From an uncultured Oscillibacter sp. (GTDB taxonomy: Bacteria; Bacillota; Clostridia; Oscillospirales; Oscillospiraceae): DNA of 17,959 bases. A model generated the notes under the pieces. It did no database searches, had not been told where the DNA came from, and saw nothing but the letters and a program-made list of their open reading frames with translations. The stretch is taken from contig CAJUBX010000047.1 in assembly GCA_910585165.1 (NCBI GenBank), positions 1 to 17,959 on the forward strand, given 5' to 3'. Position 1 is the stretch's first letter, and each line of letters begins with the position of its first letter. The translations under genes were made by a program, and so were the position numbers. This document shows, in pieces, positions 6,472 to 13,232 of the stretch.

Positions 6472-8603
6472 GTTTCTTTCAGCTCCTTTGCCTGTTTTTT
6501 CGCTCTGGGCTTTCTTGCGCTCTTTTCAGCCTTTCCCTCCGCAGCGGCCTTTTCCGCCCTGGCGGAGGATTTCACGGTTTTCACCAGGGCCTTGGCGGAG
6601 GACTTGACGGTTTTCCCTGCGGCCCTGGCGGTTTTTCCCGCCGCTTTTACCGCAGTGGCTCCGGCGGCCTTGGCGGCTTTGGCCGCCTTGGCCTCCGGCG
6701 AGGCGGGCCTGCGTCCCCTGGGCTTGGGGAAGCTCCCCTCGCCCCGGAGGAACACCGCGCCGAACGCGGGGATGCGGATGGCGGCGGAGTAGTCCTTCCC
6801 GTGGGAGGGAACCGCCTCCACAGGCACGGGCTCCGTGTCGCCGAAGCCGTCGCCGCCGTACTCCGCAGCGTCGGTGTTGAAAACGGGGGTGTACTGCTTG
6901 TGGGCGGGAACGCCCATCCGGTAGCCCTCGTAAGTATTGGGCGAGAAGTTGACGGCGCAGAGAAGGTCCCGGCCCTTCTTGTCCTTGCGGAGGAAGACCA
7001 CCACGTTATTGTGGTTGTCGTCCACCACCAGCCACTCGAAGCCCTCCCAGCTGAAATCGATCTCCCACAGGGCGGGCTCTTTCTTGTAGAAGGCGTTGGC
7101 CTCCTTGAAGAAGCGGTGAACCTTCTGGTTCTCCTCGTTTTCCAGGAGATACCAGTCGATGCTCTCCTTGTCGTTCCACTCGTGCCACTGGCCCAGCTCC
7201 GCGCCCATGAACATGAGCTTTTTGCCGGGGTGGGCCAGAAGATAGGCGTAGAAGCCCCGGGTGCAGCGCAGCTGGTTCTGGTAATCGCCGGGCATCTTTC
7301 CCACCACGGAGCCCTTCATGTGGACCACCTCGTCGTGGGAGATGGGCAGCACGAAGTTCTCGGAGAAGGCGTACATCATGGAGAAGGTGATGTCCTTATG
7401 GTGGTCCTGGCGGAACCAGGGGTCCATCTTCAGGTAGTGGCACATGTCGTTCATCCAGCCCATGTTCCACTTGAGGTTGAAGCCCAGGCCCCCTATGTCG
7501 GCGGGGCGGCTGACCATGGGCCACGCCGTGGACTCCTCGGCGATCATCATCGCGCCGGGCTTGACGGAAAACGCCATGGCGTTGAGCTCCCGGAGGAAAT
7601 CAATGGCCTCCAGGTTCTCGTGCCCGCCGTACTTGTTGGGGGTCCAGGCGCCGCCCTGGCGGCTGTAGTCCAGATACAGCATGGACGCAACCGCGTCCAC
7701 CCGCAGGCCGTCGATGTGGCACTCCTCCAGCCAGAAGCGGGCGGAGGAGAAGAGGAAGCTCTTCACCTCGGGCCGGCCGTAGTCAAAGACCCGGGTGCCC
7801 CAGGAGGCGTGCTCCCACTTGTTGGGGTCGCTGTACTCATAGCAGCAGCCGCCGTCGAACTCATAGAGCCCGTGGGCGTCCTTGCAGAAGTGGGCGGGGA
7901 CCCAGTCCAGAATGACGGCGATGCCGTTTTTGTGCATGTGGTTCACAAACCAGAGGAAGTCCTTAGGCGTGCCGTAGCGGGAGGTGGGGGCAAAGTAGCC
8001 GGTGCATTGATAGCCCCAGGAGCCGTCGAAGGGGTGCTCCAGCACGGGCAGAAGTTCAATGGCGGTGTAGCCCATCTCCTTGACGTAGGCGGCCAGCTCC
8101 TTCGCCATGTCCTTATAGTCGTAAAAGTCGCCGTTGGGCCGCTTTTTCCAGGAGCCCAGGTGAACCTCGTAGATGTTCAGGGGGGAGTCGTAGACCTGGT
8201 GCTTTTCCTGTCTGGCCAGGAAGGCGCCGTCGGTCCATTTGAAGTGTTCGATGTCGTAAAGCTTGCCGGCGGTGGCGGGACGGGTCTCGCAGTGGAAGGC
8301 ATAGGGGTCCGTTTTCAGCCGGACCTCCCCGTCGGGGCCGGTGACGGCATACTTGTAGGATGTGTACTCCGGCAGGCCGGGGATAAAGCCCTCCCAAACC
8401 TCGCCGTTTCGGACAAGGGAGTGGACGCCGCCGGTCCAATCGTTGAAATCGCCCACGACGGAAACGCTCTGCGCGTGGGGCGCCCAGACCCGGAAGGTCC
8501 AGCCCTCCGCCCCGTTCTTTCTGCCGGGGTGGGAGCCGAACCAGCGCCAGCCGTCGGTCAGGGTTCCGGCGTGAAAGCGTTCGGCCTGATCATGTTTTGC
8601 CAT
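6468..8603 (-). CDS. glgB: 1,4-alpha-glucan branching enzyme with Lys/Ala-rich C-terminal tail
   Basis: This 711-aa GH13 enzyme introduces alpha-1,6 branches into glycogen. I chose the ATG at 8603, preceded by GGAGG at 6-7 nt; the in-frame ATG at 8720 has no ribosome site and adds an Arg/Pro-rich stretch unlike the family. A CBM48-like domain (about 30-110, 'FRVWAPHAQSVSVVGDFNDW') precedes the barrel. Catalytic residues are D303 in 'GLRVDAV', E356 in 'IAEES' and D424 in 'ISHDEVVH'. The C-terminal beta domain ends near 'AFGAVFLRGEG' (about 623). Residues 624-711 are an extra basic tail with about 19 Lys and 7 Arg and an 11-residue repeat (KTVKSSAKALV, then KTVKSSARAEK). It is the first gene of glgB-glgC-glgD. 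Confidence 0.97.
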   Translation of the reverse strand: MAKHDQAERFHAGTLTDGWRWFGSHPGRKNGAEGWTFRVWAPHAQSVSVVGDFNDWTGGVHSLVRNGEVWEGFIPGLPEYTSYKYAVTGPDGEVRLKTDPYAFHCETRPATAGKLYDIEHFKWTDGAFLARQEKHQVYDSPLNIYEVHLGSWKKRPNGDFYDYKDMAKELAAYVKEMGYTAIELLPVLEHPFDGSWGYQCTGYFAPTSRYGTPKDFLWFVNHMHKNGIAVILDWVPAHFCKDAHGLYEFDGGCCYEYSDPNKWEHASWGTRVFDYGRPEVKSFLFSSARFWLEECHIDGLRVDAVASMLYLDYSRQGGAWTPNKYGGHENLEAIDFLRELNAMAFSVKPGAMMIAEESTAWPMVSRPADIGGLGFNLKWNMGWMNDMCHYLKMDPWFRQDHHKDITFSMMYAFSENFVLPISHDEVVHMKGSVVGKMPGDYQNQLRCTRGFYAYLLAHPGKKLMFMGAELGQWHEWNDKESIDWYLLENEENQKVHRFFKEANAFYKKEPALWEIDFSWEGFEWLVVDDNHNNVVVFLRKDKKGRDLLCAVNFSPNTYEGYRMGVPAHKQYTPVFNTDAAEYGGDGFGDTEPVPVEAVPSHGKDYSAAIRIPAFGAVFLRGEGSFPKPRGRRPASPEAKAAKAAKAAGATAVKAAGKTARAAGKTVKSSAKALVKTVKSSARAEKAAAEGKAEKSARKPRAKKQAKELKET
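6471..6740 (-). repeat. histone-H1-like Lys/Ala tail of GlgB
   Basis: The region encodes residues 622-711, composed mainly of Ala, Lys, Gly, Ser and Arg. Repeated units include 'AAKAAKAAGA', 'KAAGKTA'/'RAAGKTV' and a tandem 11-mer beginning KTVKSSA. Net charge is about +19. The composition resembles H1-like and AlgP-like basic tails, but I know of no such domain in branching enzymes. Confidence 0.88.
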
Positions 8604-8762
8604 AGTCAACCTCCGTGCATAGCCGGGGGACGCTCTCCGTCCCCGCGGCTGCCGCCTTTCGGCAGGCGGTCCGCCAATTTCCCGGGCGTTCCTCCCGGAG
8701 CGCCCCGCCCGCCGTCCCAAAGCGGCGGCCTGTGATTTTTGTCAAGACAGCATTTGGTTATT
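8604..8762 (-). other. GC-rich structured leader of glgB
   Basis: About 160 nt separate the predicted transcription start from the glgB start. The stretch can form several hairpins: GGGGAC/GTCCCC near the ribosome site, CTGCCG/CGGCAG, CCGGG/CCCGG and CCGCCG/CGGCGG. A second TTGACA (minus strand, near 8739-8744) has no matching -10 at the right distance. No known riboswitch class was recognised. Confidence 0.5.
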
Positions 8763-8769
8763 CTGGAAT

Positions 8770-8798
8770 ATTATACTTCTTTTCAAAAATAGCGTCAA
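8770..8798 (-). promoter_or_regulatory. sigma-A promoter of glgB-glgC-glgD
   Basis: On the minus strand TTGACG (8793-8798) and TATAAT (8770-8775) are separated by exactly 17 bp. It sits about 165 nt before the glgB start in an AT-rich stretch. The 150 bases on its upstream side (8799-8948) hold no gene or other recognisable feature up to the divergent permease promoter. Confidence 0.85.
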
Positions 8799-8948
8799 GG
8801 ACGGTCCTGTCGAAAAAACCACCCGTCTTTTAGCAGGTTCCCCCAAATCTGCTTCAAGATTCACAATATTTTTTGGTTACCTTCGGCAAGATGTTCAAAA
8901 CTTGGGAAGAAAACCGGGAACATGCGTCAATAAAAAAGCGGCGGGCCG

Positions 8949-8977
8949 TTGATTTTGCCTCCGGGTTGTTGTATCAT
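8949..8977 (+). promoter_or_regulatory. sigma-A-like promoter of the permease-racemase pair
   Basis: TTGATT (8949-8954) and TATCAT (8972-8977) are separated by 17 bp. The predicted start lies about 30 nt before the permease start codon, leaving a short leader with a GGAGG ribosome site. The match is one or two bases off consensus in each box. Confidence 0.65.
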
Positions 8978-9013
8978 ATTCCCCAATTCCAACGATTCCG
9001 GGAGGTTCTTTTC

Positions 9014-9826
9014 ATGTTTCAATTTCTGACGGCCCTGCGGATTGACGGCTTCCCTTTGTGGGTGGTGCTTCTGGTCTGCGCGGGGGTGTTCCTGGCGTCC
9101 TTTATGGACGCCGTTGCCGGGGGAGGCGGCATCATTTCCGTGCCCACCCACCTGATCGCCTTCGGCAATCTCCCTGCACCCTATGCCCTGGGGACCAACA
9201 AGGTCTCCGCCGCCATCGGCACCTGCTTTTCCACCGGCCGCTTCATCAAAAACGGCTATGTGGACTGGAAGCTCTTCGGGCCCTCCATTCTCTTCTCCCT
9301 GGCGGGCTCTGTGGCGGGCACCTGGCTTCAGCACCGGACGCCGGACGCCGTTTTGAAGTACATGCTGCTGGTGGTGCTTCCGGTGGTGGCGGTGGTGACG
9401 CTGCGCAACCACGAGTGGCCCGACGAGCCGGGGGAGATCGAGCGCCGGAAACAGCTTGCCATCGTCTGGGCGGCGGCCTTCCTCATCGGCGGGTACGACG
9501 GGTATTACGGCCCGGGGACCGGGACCTTTTTGCTGATTATTTTTATCCGCCTGGCGAAGATGGACACCCGCCACGCGGCGGGCGGCGTGAAGGTCATCAA
9601 CCTTGCCTCCAATGTGGGCAGTCTGGTGACGCAGCTGGCCTCTGGCTATGTATTTTTGGGCGTGGGACTGATTGCCTCCGTGGCTTCCATTGCGGGGCAT
9701 TACATCGGCTCGGGCCTTGCCATCAAGAACGGCAGTAAAATTGTCCGTCCGGCGGTCATCATTGTGTTGATTTTACTGACGGTGAAGGTGGGCAGCGAGC
9801 TGCTGTTCCCGGACTTCTGGGGGTGA
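9014..9826 (+). CDS. TauE/SafE family membrane permease
   Basis: This 270-aa polytopic membrane protein belongs to the TauE/SafE family (former DUF81, YfcA-like), whose members are linked to export or uptake of sulfite, sulfoacetate and other small anions. The ATG at 9014 has GGGAGG 8 nt upstream; an earlier in-frame ATG at 8873 would put the promoter inside the gene and add a charged, non-family leader. Seen are the family's repeated halves: 'MDAVAGGGGIIS' (31-42) with 'GTNK' (60-63), and 'YDGYYGPGTGTF' (161-172) followed by 'NLASNVGSL'. Hydrophobic segments account for about seven or eight helices. The racemase gene follows after 4 nt, so the two are probably co-transcribed. The substrate cannot be read from sequence. 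Confidence 0.9.
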   Translation: MFQFLTALRIDGFPLWVVLLVCAGVFLASFMDAVAGGGGIISVPTHLIAFGNLPAPYALGTNKVSAAIGTCFSTGRFIKNGYVDWKLFGPSILFSLAGSVAGTWLQHRTPDAVLKYMLLVVLPVVAVVTLRNHEWPDEPGEIERRKQLAIVWAAAFLIGGYDGYYGPGTGTFLLIIFIRLAKMDTRHAAGGVKVINLASNVGSLVTQLASGYVFLGVGLIASVASIAGHYIGSGLAIKNGSKIVRPAVIIVLILLTVKVGSELLFPDFWG

Positions 9827-9830
9827 GGGC

Positions 9831-10538
9831 ATGAAAAAGACCATCGGTATTTTAGGGGGCATGGGCCCCATGGCTACGGCGGATTTGTTCCAGAAGATCA
9901 CGGCCCTTACCGACGCGGACGGGGACAACGGGCATATCCGGGTCTACATCGACAGCAACGCCTCCATCCCGGACCGCACCGCCGCCATTTTATACGGCGG
10001 GGAGGACCCGGTGCCTGCCATGACGGACTCCCTGCGGAAGCTGGAGTCCTGCGGCGCGGACTGCATCATCATGCCCTGCAACACGGCCCATTATTTCCTG
10101 CCCCGGCTGGTGGAGCGGTCGAAGGCGCCCTTTGTCAGTATGATTGGGGCGGCGGCGGGCGCCTGCCGGAGGCGCTTTCCGGGGAAGACGGCGGCAATTC
10201 TGGCGACAAAAGGCACCCTCTCGGCGGGGCTCTATCAAAAGGCCCTGGAGGCCCAGGGCGTGCCCTTCCTGGTTCCGGACGAGTGGGAACAGGAGTGCTT
10301 GATGGAGGTCATTTACCAGGGCGTCAAGGCCGGGGCTCCGCCGGAGCGCTACCGGGAGGCGTTTTTCTCCGTCACGGAGGGAATGGCCCGGCGGGGGGCG
10401 GAGTGCTTCCTCCTGGCCTGTACGGAGCTGCCCCTGGCGGCCCGGGCCCTGGGAGCGGACCTGCCCTGCGTGGACCCCACGGAGGAGCTGGCGAAGGCCG
10501 CCATCCGCTTCTGCGGCTGCGCTGTGCGGGGCGAGTAA
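9831..10538 (+). CDS. aspartate/glutamate racemase family protein
   Basis: This 235-aa cytosolic enzyme is of the cofactor-independent Asp/Glu/hydantoin racemase superfamily. The N-terminus 'KTIGILGGMGPMATADLF' is the signature of the YgeA/RacX-like branch. The two catalytic cysteines are present: C83 in 'MPCNTAH' and C197 in 'LLACTELPL', matching the usual two-base mechanism. It starts 4 nt after the permease stop with a modest GGGTGAGGG ribosome site. YgeA-type enzymes racemise various amino acids and some are not aspartate-specific, so substrate is left open. The acidic amino acid transporter immediately downstream suggests Asp or Glu (inference). It is not the essential MurI glutamate racemase, whose N-terminus differs. 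Confidence 0.9.
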   Translation: MKKTIGILGGMGPMATADLFQKITALTDADGDNGHIRVYIDSNASIPDRTAAILYGGEDPVPAMTDSLRKLESCGADCIIMPCNTAHYFLPRLVERSKAPFVSMIGAAAGACRRRFPGKTAAILATKGTLSAGLYQKALEAQGVPFLVPDEWEQECLMEVIYQGVKAGAPPERYREAFFSVTEGMARRGAECFLLACTELPLAARALGADLPCVDPTEELAKAAIRFCGCAVRGE

Positions 10539-10550
10539 AGGCATATAAGA

Positions 10551-10597
10551 CCCGATGTCTGACAAATATGTCGGACATCGGGCCTTCGTTCATTCTT
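10551..10597 (+). terminator. hairpin after the racemase gene
   Basis: CCCGATGTC (10551-10559) pairs with GACATCGGG (10574-10582), and an inner GAC/GTC pairing is possible. A T-run occurs about ten nucleotides after the stem. It lies 13 nt past the racemase stop and separates it from the symporter's own promoter. Confidence 0.6.
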
Positions 10598-10632
10598 TTT
10601 TCATAGTTTTTTCACAAATTTTCCATTTGCTC

Positions 10633-10661
10633 TTTACATTCCACCGGCGCTTTGGTATAAT
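10633..10661 (+). promoter_or_regulatory. sigma-A promoter of the symporter gene
   Basis: TTTACA (10633-10638) and a perfect TATAAT (10656-10661) are separated by 17 bp. Transcription should begin near 10668, leaving a leader of about 90 nt. Confidence 0.82.
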
Positions 10662-10669
10662 GTAGCCAA

Positions 10670-10746
10670 TTTGGGAAGGATTTCCGGCAGGGTGTTTGTC
10701 CAAAACACTGACGGCGCCTCGGAAGCCCCAAAAATTTTATTTTTTA
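10670..10746 (+). promoter_or_regulatory. structured 5' leader of the symporter, attenuator-like
   Basis: Three nested complementary pairs are visible: TTTGGG (10670-10675) with CCCAAA (10727-10732), TTCCG (10682-10686) with CGGAA (10720-10724), and GTGTTT (10692-10697) with AAACAC (10703-10708). A T-rich run (AATTTTATTTTTT) follows the outer stem directly, as in an intrinsic terminator. I do not recognise a described riboswitch or T-box. Folding has not been calculated. Confidence 0.45.
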
Positions 10747-10758
10747 TGAGGTGAGTGT

Positions 10759-11976
10759 ATGAAAAAGAAAAACAGCCTGCCTGTGCGGATACTGATTGCA
10801 CTCCTCGCCGGTATCGCGGTGGGCCTGGTCTGCTATTTCGCCGGATTGGCGGACTTCACTGCGGCGTACTTAAAGCCCTTCGGCGACATCTTCGTGAACC
10901 TGCTGAAGTTCATCGTCGTTCCCGTGGTGCTCCTCTCCATGATCGACGGCATCCTCTCCATGGGCGATATGAAGCAGGTGGGTTCCGTGGGCGTGAAGAC
11001 CGTGGGCTACTTCCTTTGCACCACCGCCATCGCCTGCGTCATCGGCCTGGTGTTCGCCAACATCTTCATGGGGGCGGGACTGTTCCCCGATCTTTCCGCA
11101 GAGCTGGGCGCGGCGGAGTACGAGCCCAAGGCGTTCAACGGCTTTATGTCCGTACTGGTGGACATCTTCCCCAGCAACATGTGGAGCGCGTTTGTCAACG
11201 CCAACATGCTCCAGGTTATTGTGGTCTCCCTGTTCTTCGGCGGGGCCATTATACTGGCGGGAGAGAAGGGCAAGCTCTGCCGGGACCTGGTGAGCTCCTT
11301 CTACGCCGTCATTGAAAAGCTGATGGAGTTCGTCATCTCCCTGTCCCCCATCGGCGTGTTCACCTATATGGCGTGGGTCACCGCCACCCAGGGCGCGGCC
11401 ATTCTGGGCTCCTTGTTCCTGGTCATCCTCTGCGCGTACATCGGCTACATTGTTCACGCCGTTCTGGTCTACTCCCTGTCCGCCCAGGTTTTCGTGGGCA
11501 TGAGCCCGGTGAAGTTCTTCCGGGGCGCCTTTGCCGCCATGATTTTCGCCTTCACCTCCACCTCCTCTGCGGCGACCCTTCCGGTTTCCAAGGAGTGCGC
11601 CCATGAGCTGGGGGCCAAGGACGACATCGCCGCCTTTGTCCTGCCCCTGGGCTCCACCATCAATATGGACGGCACGGCCATCTACCAGTGTGTGGCGACG
11701 GTGTTCATCGCCTCCTGCGCAGGCATTCACCTGACCCTGGGGCAGATGGTGATCGTGGTGGTCACCGCAACCCTGGCCTCCATCGGCACCGCCGGCGTTT
11801 CCGGCGCGGGCATGATTATGCTGGCCATGGTGCTGGAGACTCTGGGCATCCCTGTGGCGTACATCGGCCTGATCGTGGCCGTGGACCGGCTGTTCGACAT
11901 GGGCCGCACCTGCCTGAACGTCACCGGCGACATTGCCTGCTCCCTGTGCGTGTCCAAGTGGCAGGCGAAGAAATAA
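10759..11976 (+). CDS. dicarboxylate/acidic amino acid:cation symporter (SLC1/DAACS family)
   Basis: This 405-aa inner-membrane secondary transporter has the GltPh/GltP fold. Family landmarks are all visible: the serine-rich HP1 tip 'TSTSSAATLP' (266-275), TM7 'INMDGT' (301-306), the HP2 tip 'GVSGAG' (346-351) and TM8 'DMGRTCLNVTGD' (380-391). R383 aligns with GltPh R397, which binds the side-chain carboxylate; D380, T384, N387 and D391 align with D394, T398, N401 and D405. Acidic amino acid or dicarboxylate uptake driven by Na+ or H+ is therefore likely, whereas a neutral amino acid carrier would usually lack this arginine. Length is typical. Start ATG 10759 follows GAGGTGAG. It has its own promoter, leader and terminator. 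Confidence 0.95.
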   Translation: MKKKNSLPVRILIALLAGIAVGLVCYFAGLADFTAAYLKPFGDIFVNLLKFIVVPVVLLSMIDGILSMGDMKQVGSVGVKTVGYFLCTTAIACVIGLVFANIFMGAGLFPDLSAELGAAEYEPKAFNGFMSVLVDIFPSNMWSAFVNANMLQVIVVSLFFGGAIILAGEKGKLCRDLVSSFYAVIEKLMEFVISLSPIGVFTYMAWVTATQGAAILGSLFLVILCAYIGYIVHAVLVYSLSAQVFVGMSPVKFFRGAFAAMIFAFTSTSSAATLPVSKECAHELGAKDDIAAFVLPLGSTINMDGTAIYQCVATVFIASCAGIHLTLGQMVIVVVTATLASIGTAGVSGAGMIMLAMVLETLGIPVAYIGLIVAVDRLFDMGRTCLNVTGDIACSLCVSKWQAKK

Positions 11977-11999
11977 GAGAGAATTCCTGGATGGACAAT

Positions 12000-12032
12000 C
12001 CGGGGGGCCCGAAAGGGTCCCCCGGTTTTTTT
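12000..12032 (+). terminator. intrinsic terminator of the symporter gene
   Basis: An 11-bp stem (12000-12010 with 12015-12025, one G-T pair) is closed by a GAAA tetraloop and followed by seven T (12026-12032), 24 nt after the stop codon. Confidence 0.93.
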
Positions 12033-12071
12033 GAGAAAATTTTCAGATCGGTGAGATATTATGGCCCTCTG

Positions 12072-12099
12072 AGGGATATCCCTTTTAGAAGGGCCCTTC
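12072..12099 (+). promoter_or_regulatory. tandem 12-bp palindromes upstream of the sigma factor gene
   Basis: AGGGATATCCCT (12072-12083) and GAAGGGCCCTTC (12088-12099) are both perfect palindromes, separated by TTTA. They lie just before the ribosome site. They could be operators, or alternative RNA hairpins, since CCCTT (12080-12084) can also pair with AAGGG (12089-12093) and CCCTC (12065-12069) with GAGGG (12071-12075). No convincing sigma-A promoter was found in 12033-12071. Confidence 0.45.
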
Positions 12100-12127
12100 C
12101 AAACCAGTCCAAAGGAGGTGAGGCGCG

Positions 12128-12610
12128 TTGACGGACCAGCGGTTCCGGGAGGCCGTGGAGCTTTACGGCGACATGGTGTTCCGGCTTGCGTACAGCTATT
12201 TGAAAAACCGGGCGGACGCGGAGGACGTGATGCAGGAAGCCCTGCTGAAGCTCTATGTGGAGCCCAGGGACTTCGAATCGGCGGAGCATGAGAAGCGGTG
12301 GGTTCTCCATGTGGCGGCCAACGAGTGCAAGAAGCTCCTCCGCTCCCCCTGGCGGCGGCGGACGGACCCTCTGGACGAAGCGGCGGAAACCGCCGCCTTT
12401 GACCAGCCCGCCCAGACGGAGCTCTTTCGCCAGGTGATGGCCCTGCCCCCCAAGTACCGGGCGGCGGTGTACCTGCACTATTACGAGGGCTGCTCCGTGA
12501 AGGAAATCGGGGAGCTGCTGGGAGCCAAGGCGTCCACCGTCCAGACCTGGCTCATGCGGGCCAGGGGACAGCTGAAAACAAAACTGAAGGAGGCAGAAGC
12601 CTATGATTGA
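12128..12610 (+). CDS. ECF-type RNA polymerase sigma-70 family factor
   Basis: This 160-aa protein has the two domains of extracytoplasmic-function sigma factors. Region 2 (about 8-75) contains 'YSYLKNRADAEDVMQEALLKLY', shown here as family wording, and 'WVLHVAANECKKLL'. Region 4 (about 100-155) has a helix-turn-helix 'GCSVKEIGELLGAKASTVQTWL' that contacts the -35 element; this 22-residue stretch lies at about 121-142. The TTG at 12128 is the start: AAAGGAGGTGA (12111-12121), almost fully complementary to the 16S 3' end, lies 7 nt before it, and no in-frame ATG occurs until the conserved region-2 sequence. The next gene overlaps by 8 bp. Such pairs usually respond to envelope stress and autoregulate; neither target nor signal can be read here. 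Confidence 0.94.
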   Translation: MTDQRFREAVELYGDMVFRLAYSYLKNRADAEDVMQEALLKLYVEPRDFESAEHEKRWVLHVAANECKKLLRSPWRRRTDPLDEAAETAAFDQPAQTELFRQVMALPPKYRAAVYLHYYEGCSVKEIGELLGAKASTVQTWLMRARGQLKTKLKEAEAYD

Positions 12611-13166
12611 CAAGAAGCTGTATTGCGAGACCTTCTCCCGGCTCCGGGCCTCCGACGAGGCGAAGAAGGAGGTCCTTTTAAAAATGAGCGAAACCAAGAA
12701 GACGAGACGGCCCCTGCGGGCCCTGCGTGTGCTGGCCATGGCGGCCATGCTGACCCTGGCCCTGGCGGTGTCGGCCAACGCGGCCAGCAACGGCGCATTC
12801 TTTGAAAACCTGCGGATCATCTGGCAGGACGAAAACCAGATCCTCATGGAGGACGACAACGGGAACCAGGTGGTGGTCACCTGTGTCGATGCGGACGCGG
12901 AACTCCGGGACGGGAAGCTGATCCTGACGGTGAACGACGAGGAAATCGACATCACCGACTCCATCGCGGAAAGCGGTTCCTTCAGTGTCACGGCGAAAGG
13001 CGAAGACGGAACCGAAGTGGAGGTCAGCGTCACCGGAACCCTGGAGGACTGGGAGGTCCACACCTCCGTAGACGGCGGCGGCGTGGACTACAGCGTAAAC
13101 ACAGACGCGGAGAGAAGCGCCGAGTGCGGGCAGTCCTTCACGACCACTGTGGTCACCACAGACTGA
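12603..13166 (+). CDS. single-pass membrane protein, probable cognate anti-sigma factor
   Basis: This 187-aa protein has a short cytoplasmic N-terminus (1-40, including 'CETFSRLRASDEAKKEVL'), one membrane helix (about 41-60, 'LRVLAMAAMLTLALAVSANA') and an acidic outer domain of about 125 residues predicted to be beta-rich. An 'F..L.AS......VL' pattern in the N-terminus is common in clostridial proteins encoded after ECF sigma factors (recalled, not searched). Its ATG lies inside the sigma gene, with AAGGAGG 9 nt upstream, so the two are translationally coupled. Position, overlap and topology support an anti-sigma role. No zinc-binding HxxxCxxC motif of ZAS-type anti-sigma factors is seen. The outer domain is not a family I recognise. 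A secreted protein with a long signal peptide is the alternative. Confidence 0.72.
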   Translation: MIDKKLYCETFSRLRASDEAKKEVLLKMSETKKTRRPLRALRVLAMAAMLTLALAVSANAASNGAFFENLRIIWQDENQILMEDDNGNQVVVTCVDADAELRDGKLILTVNDEEIDITDSIAESGSFSVTAKGEDGTEVEVSVTGTLEDWEVHTSVDGGGVDYSVNTDAERSAECGQSFTTTVVTTD

Positions 13167-13172
13167 GCAAGC

Positions 13173-13209
13173 AAAGCCGCCGGAGGGTTTGAGCCCTCCG
13201 GCGGCTTTT
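13173..13209. terminator. bidirectional terminator between anti-sigma gene and glnS
   Basis: GCCGCCGGAGGG (13176-13187) and CCCTCCGGCGGC (13194-13205) form a perfect 12-bp stem with a 6-nt loop, followed by TTTT on the plus strand and preceded by AAA (giving TTT on the minus strand). It lies between two convergent genes and should serve both, more strongly on the plus strand. Confidence 0.9.
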
Positions 13210-13232
13210 AACATCATCAGAAATAAAGCGGA

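Noticed and set aside
8604..8720. Upstream ATG for glgB at 8720
   Set aside because: The added 39 residues are Arg/Pro-rich, match no GlgB N-terminus and coincide with the hairpin-rich leader; GGAGG is placed before the ATG at 8603.
8739..8744. Second TTGACA on the minus strand downstream of the glgB promoter
   Set aside because: No -10-like hexamer occurs at 16-19 bp; the sequence there is GC-rich.
8873..9013. Earlier in-frame ATG for the TauE/SafE permease at 8873
   Set aside because: The extra segment is charged and non-family, lies before and within the predicted promoter, and has no ribosome site.
12031..12062. Sigma-A promoter TTGAGA/TATTAT for the sigma factor gene
   Set aside because: The spacer is 20 bp, both boxes are imperfect and the -35 overlaps the T-run of the preceding terminator. 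The real promoter may be an ECF type that I cannot assign.
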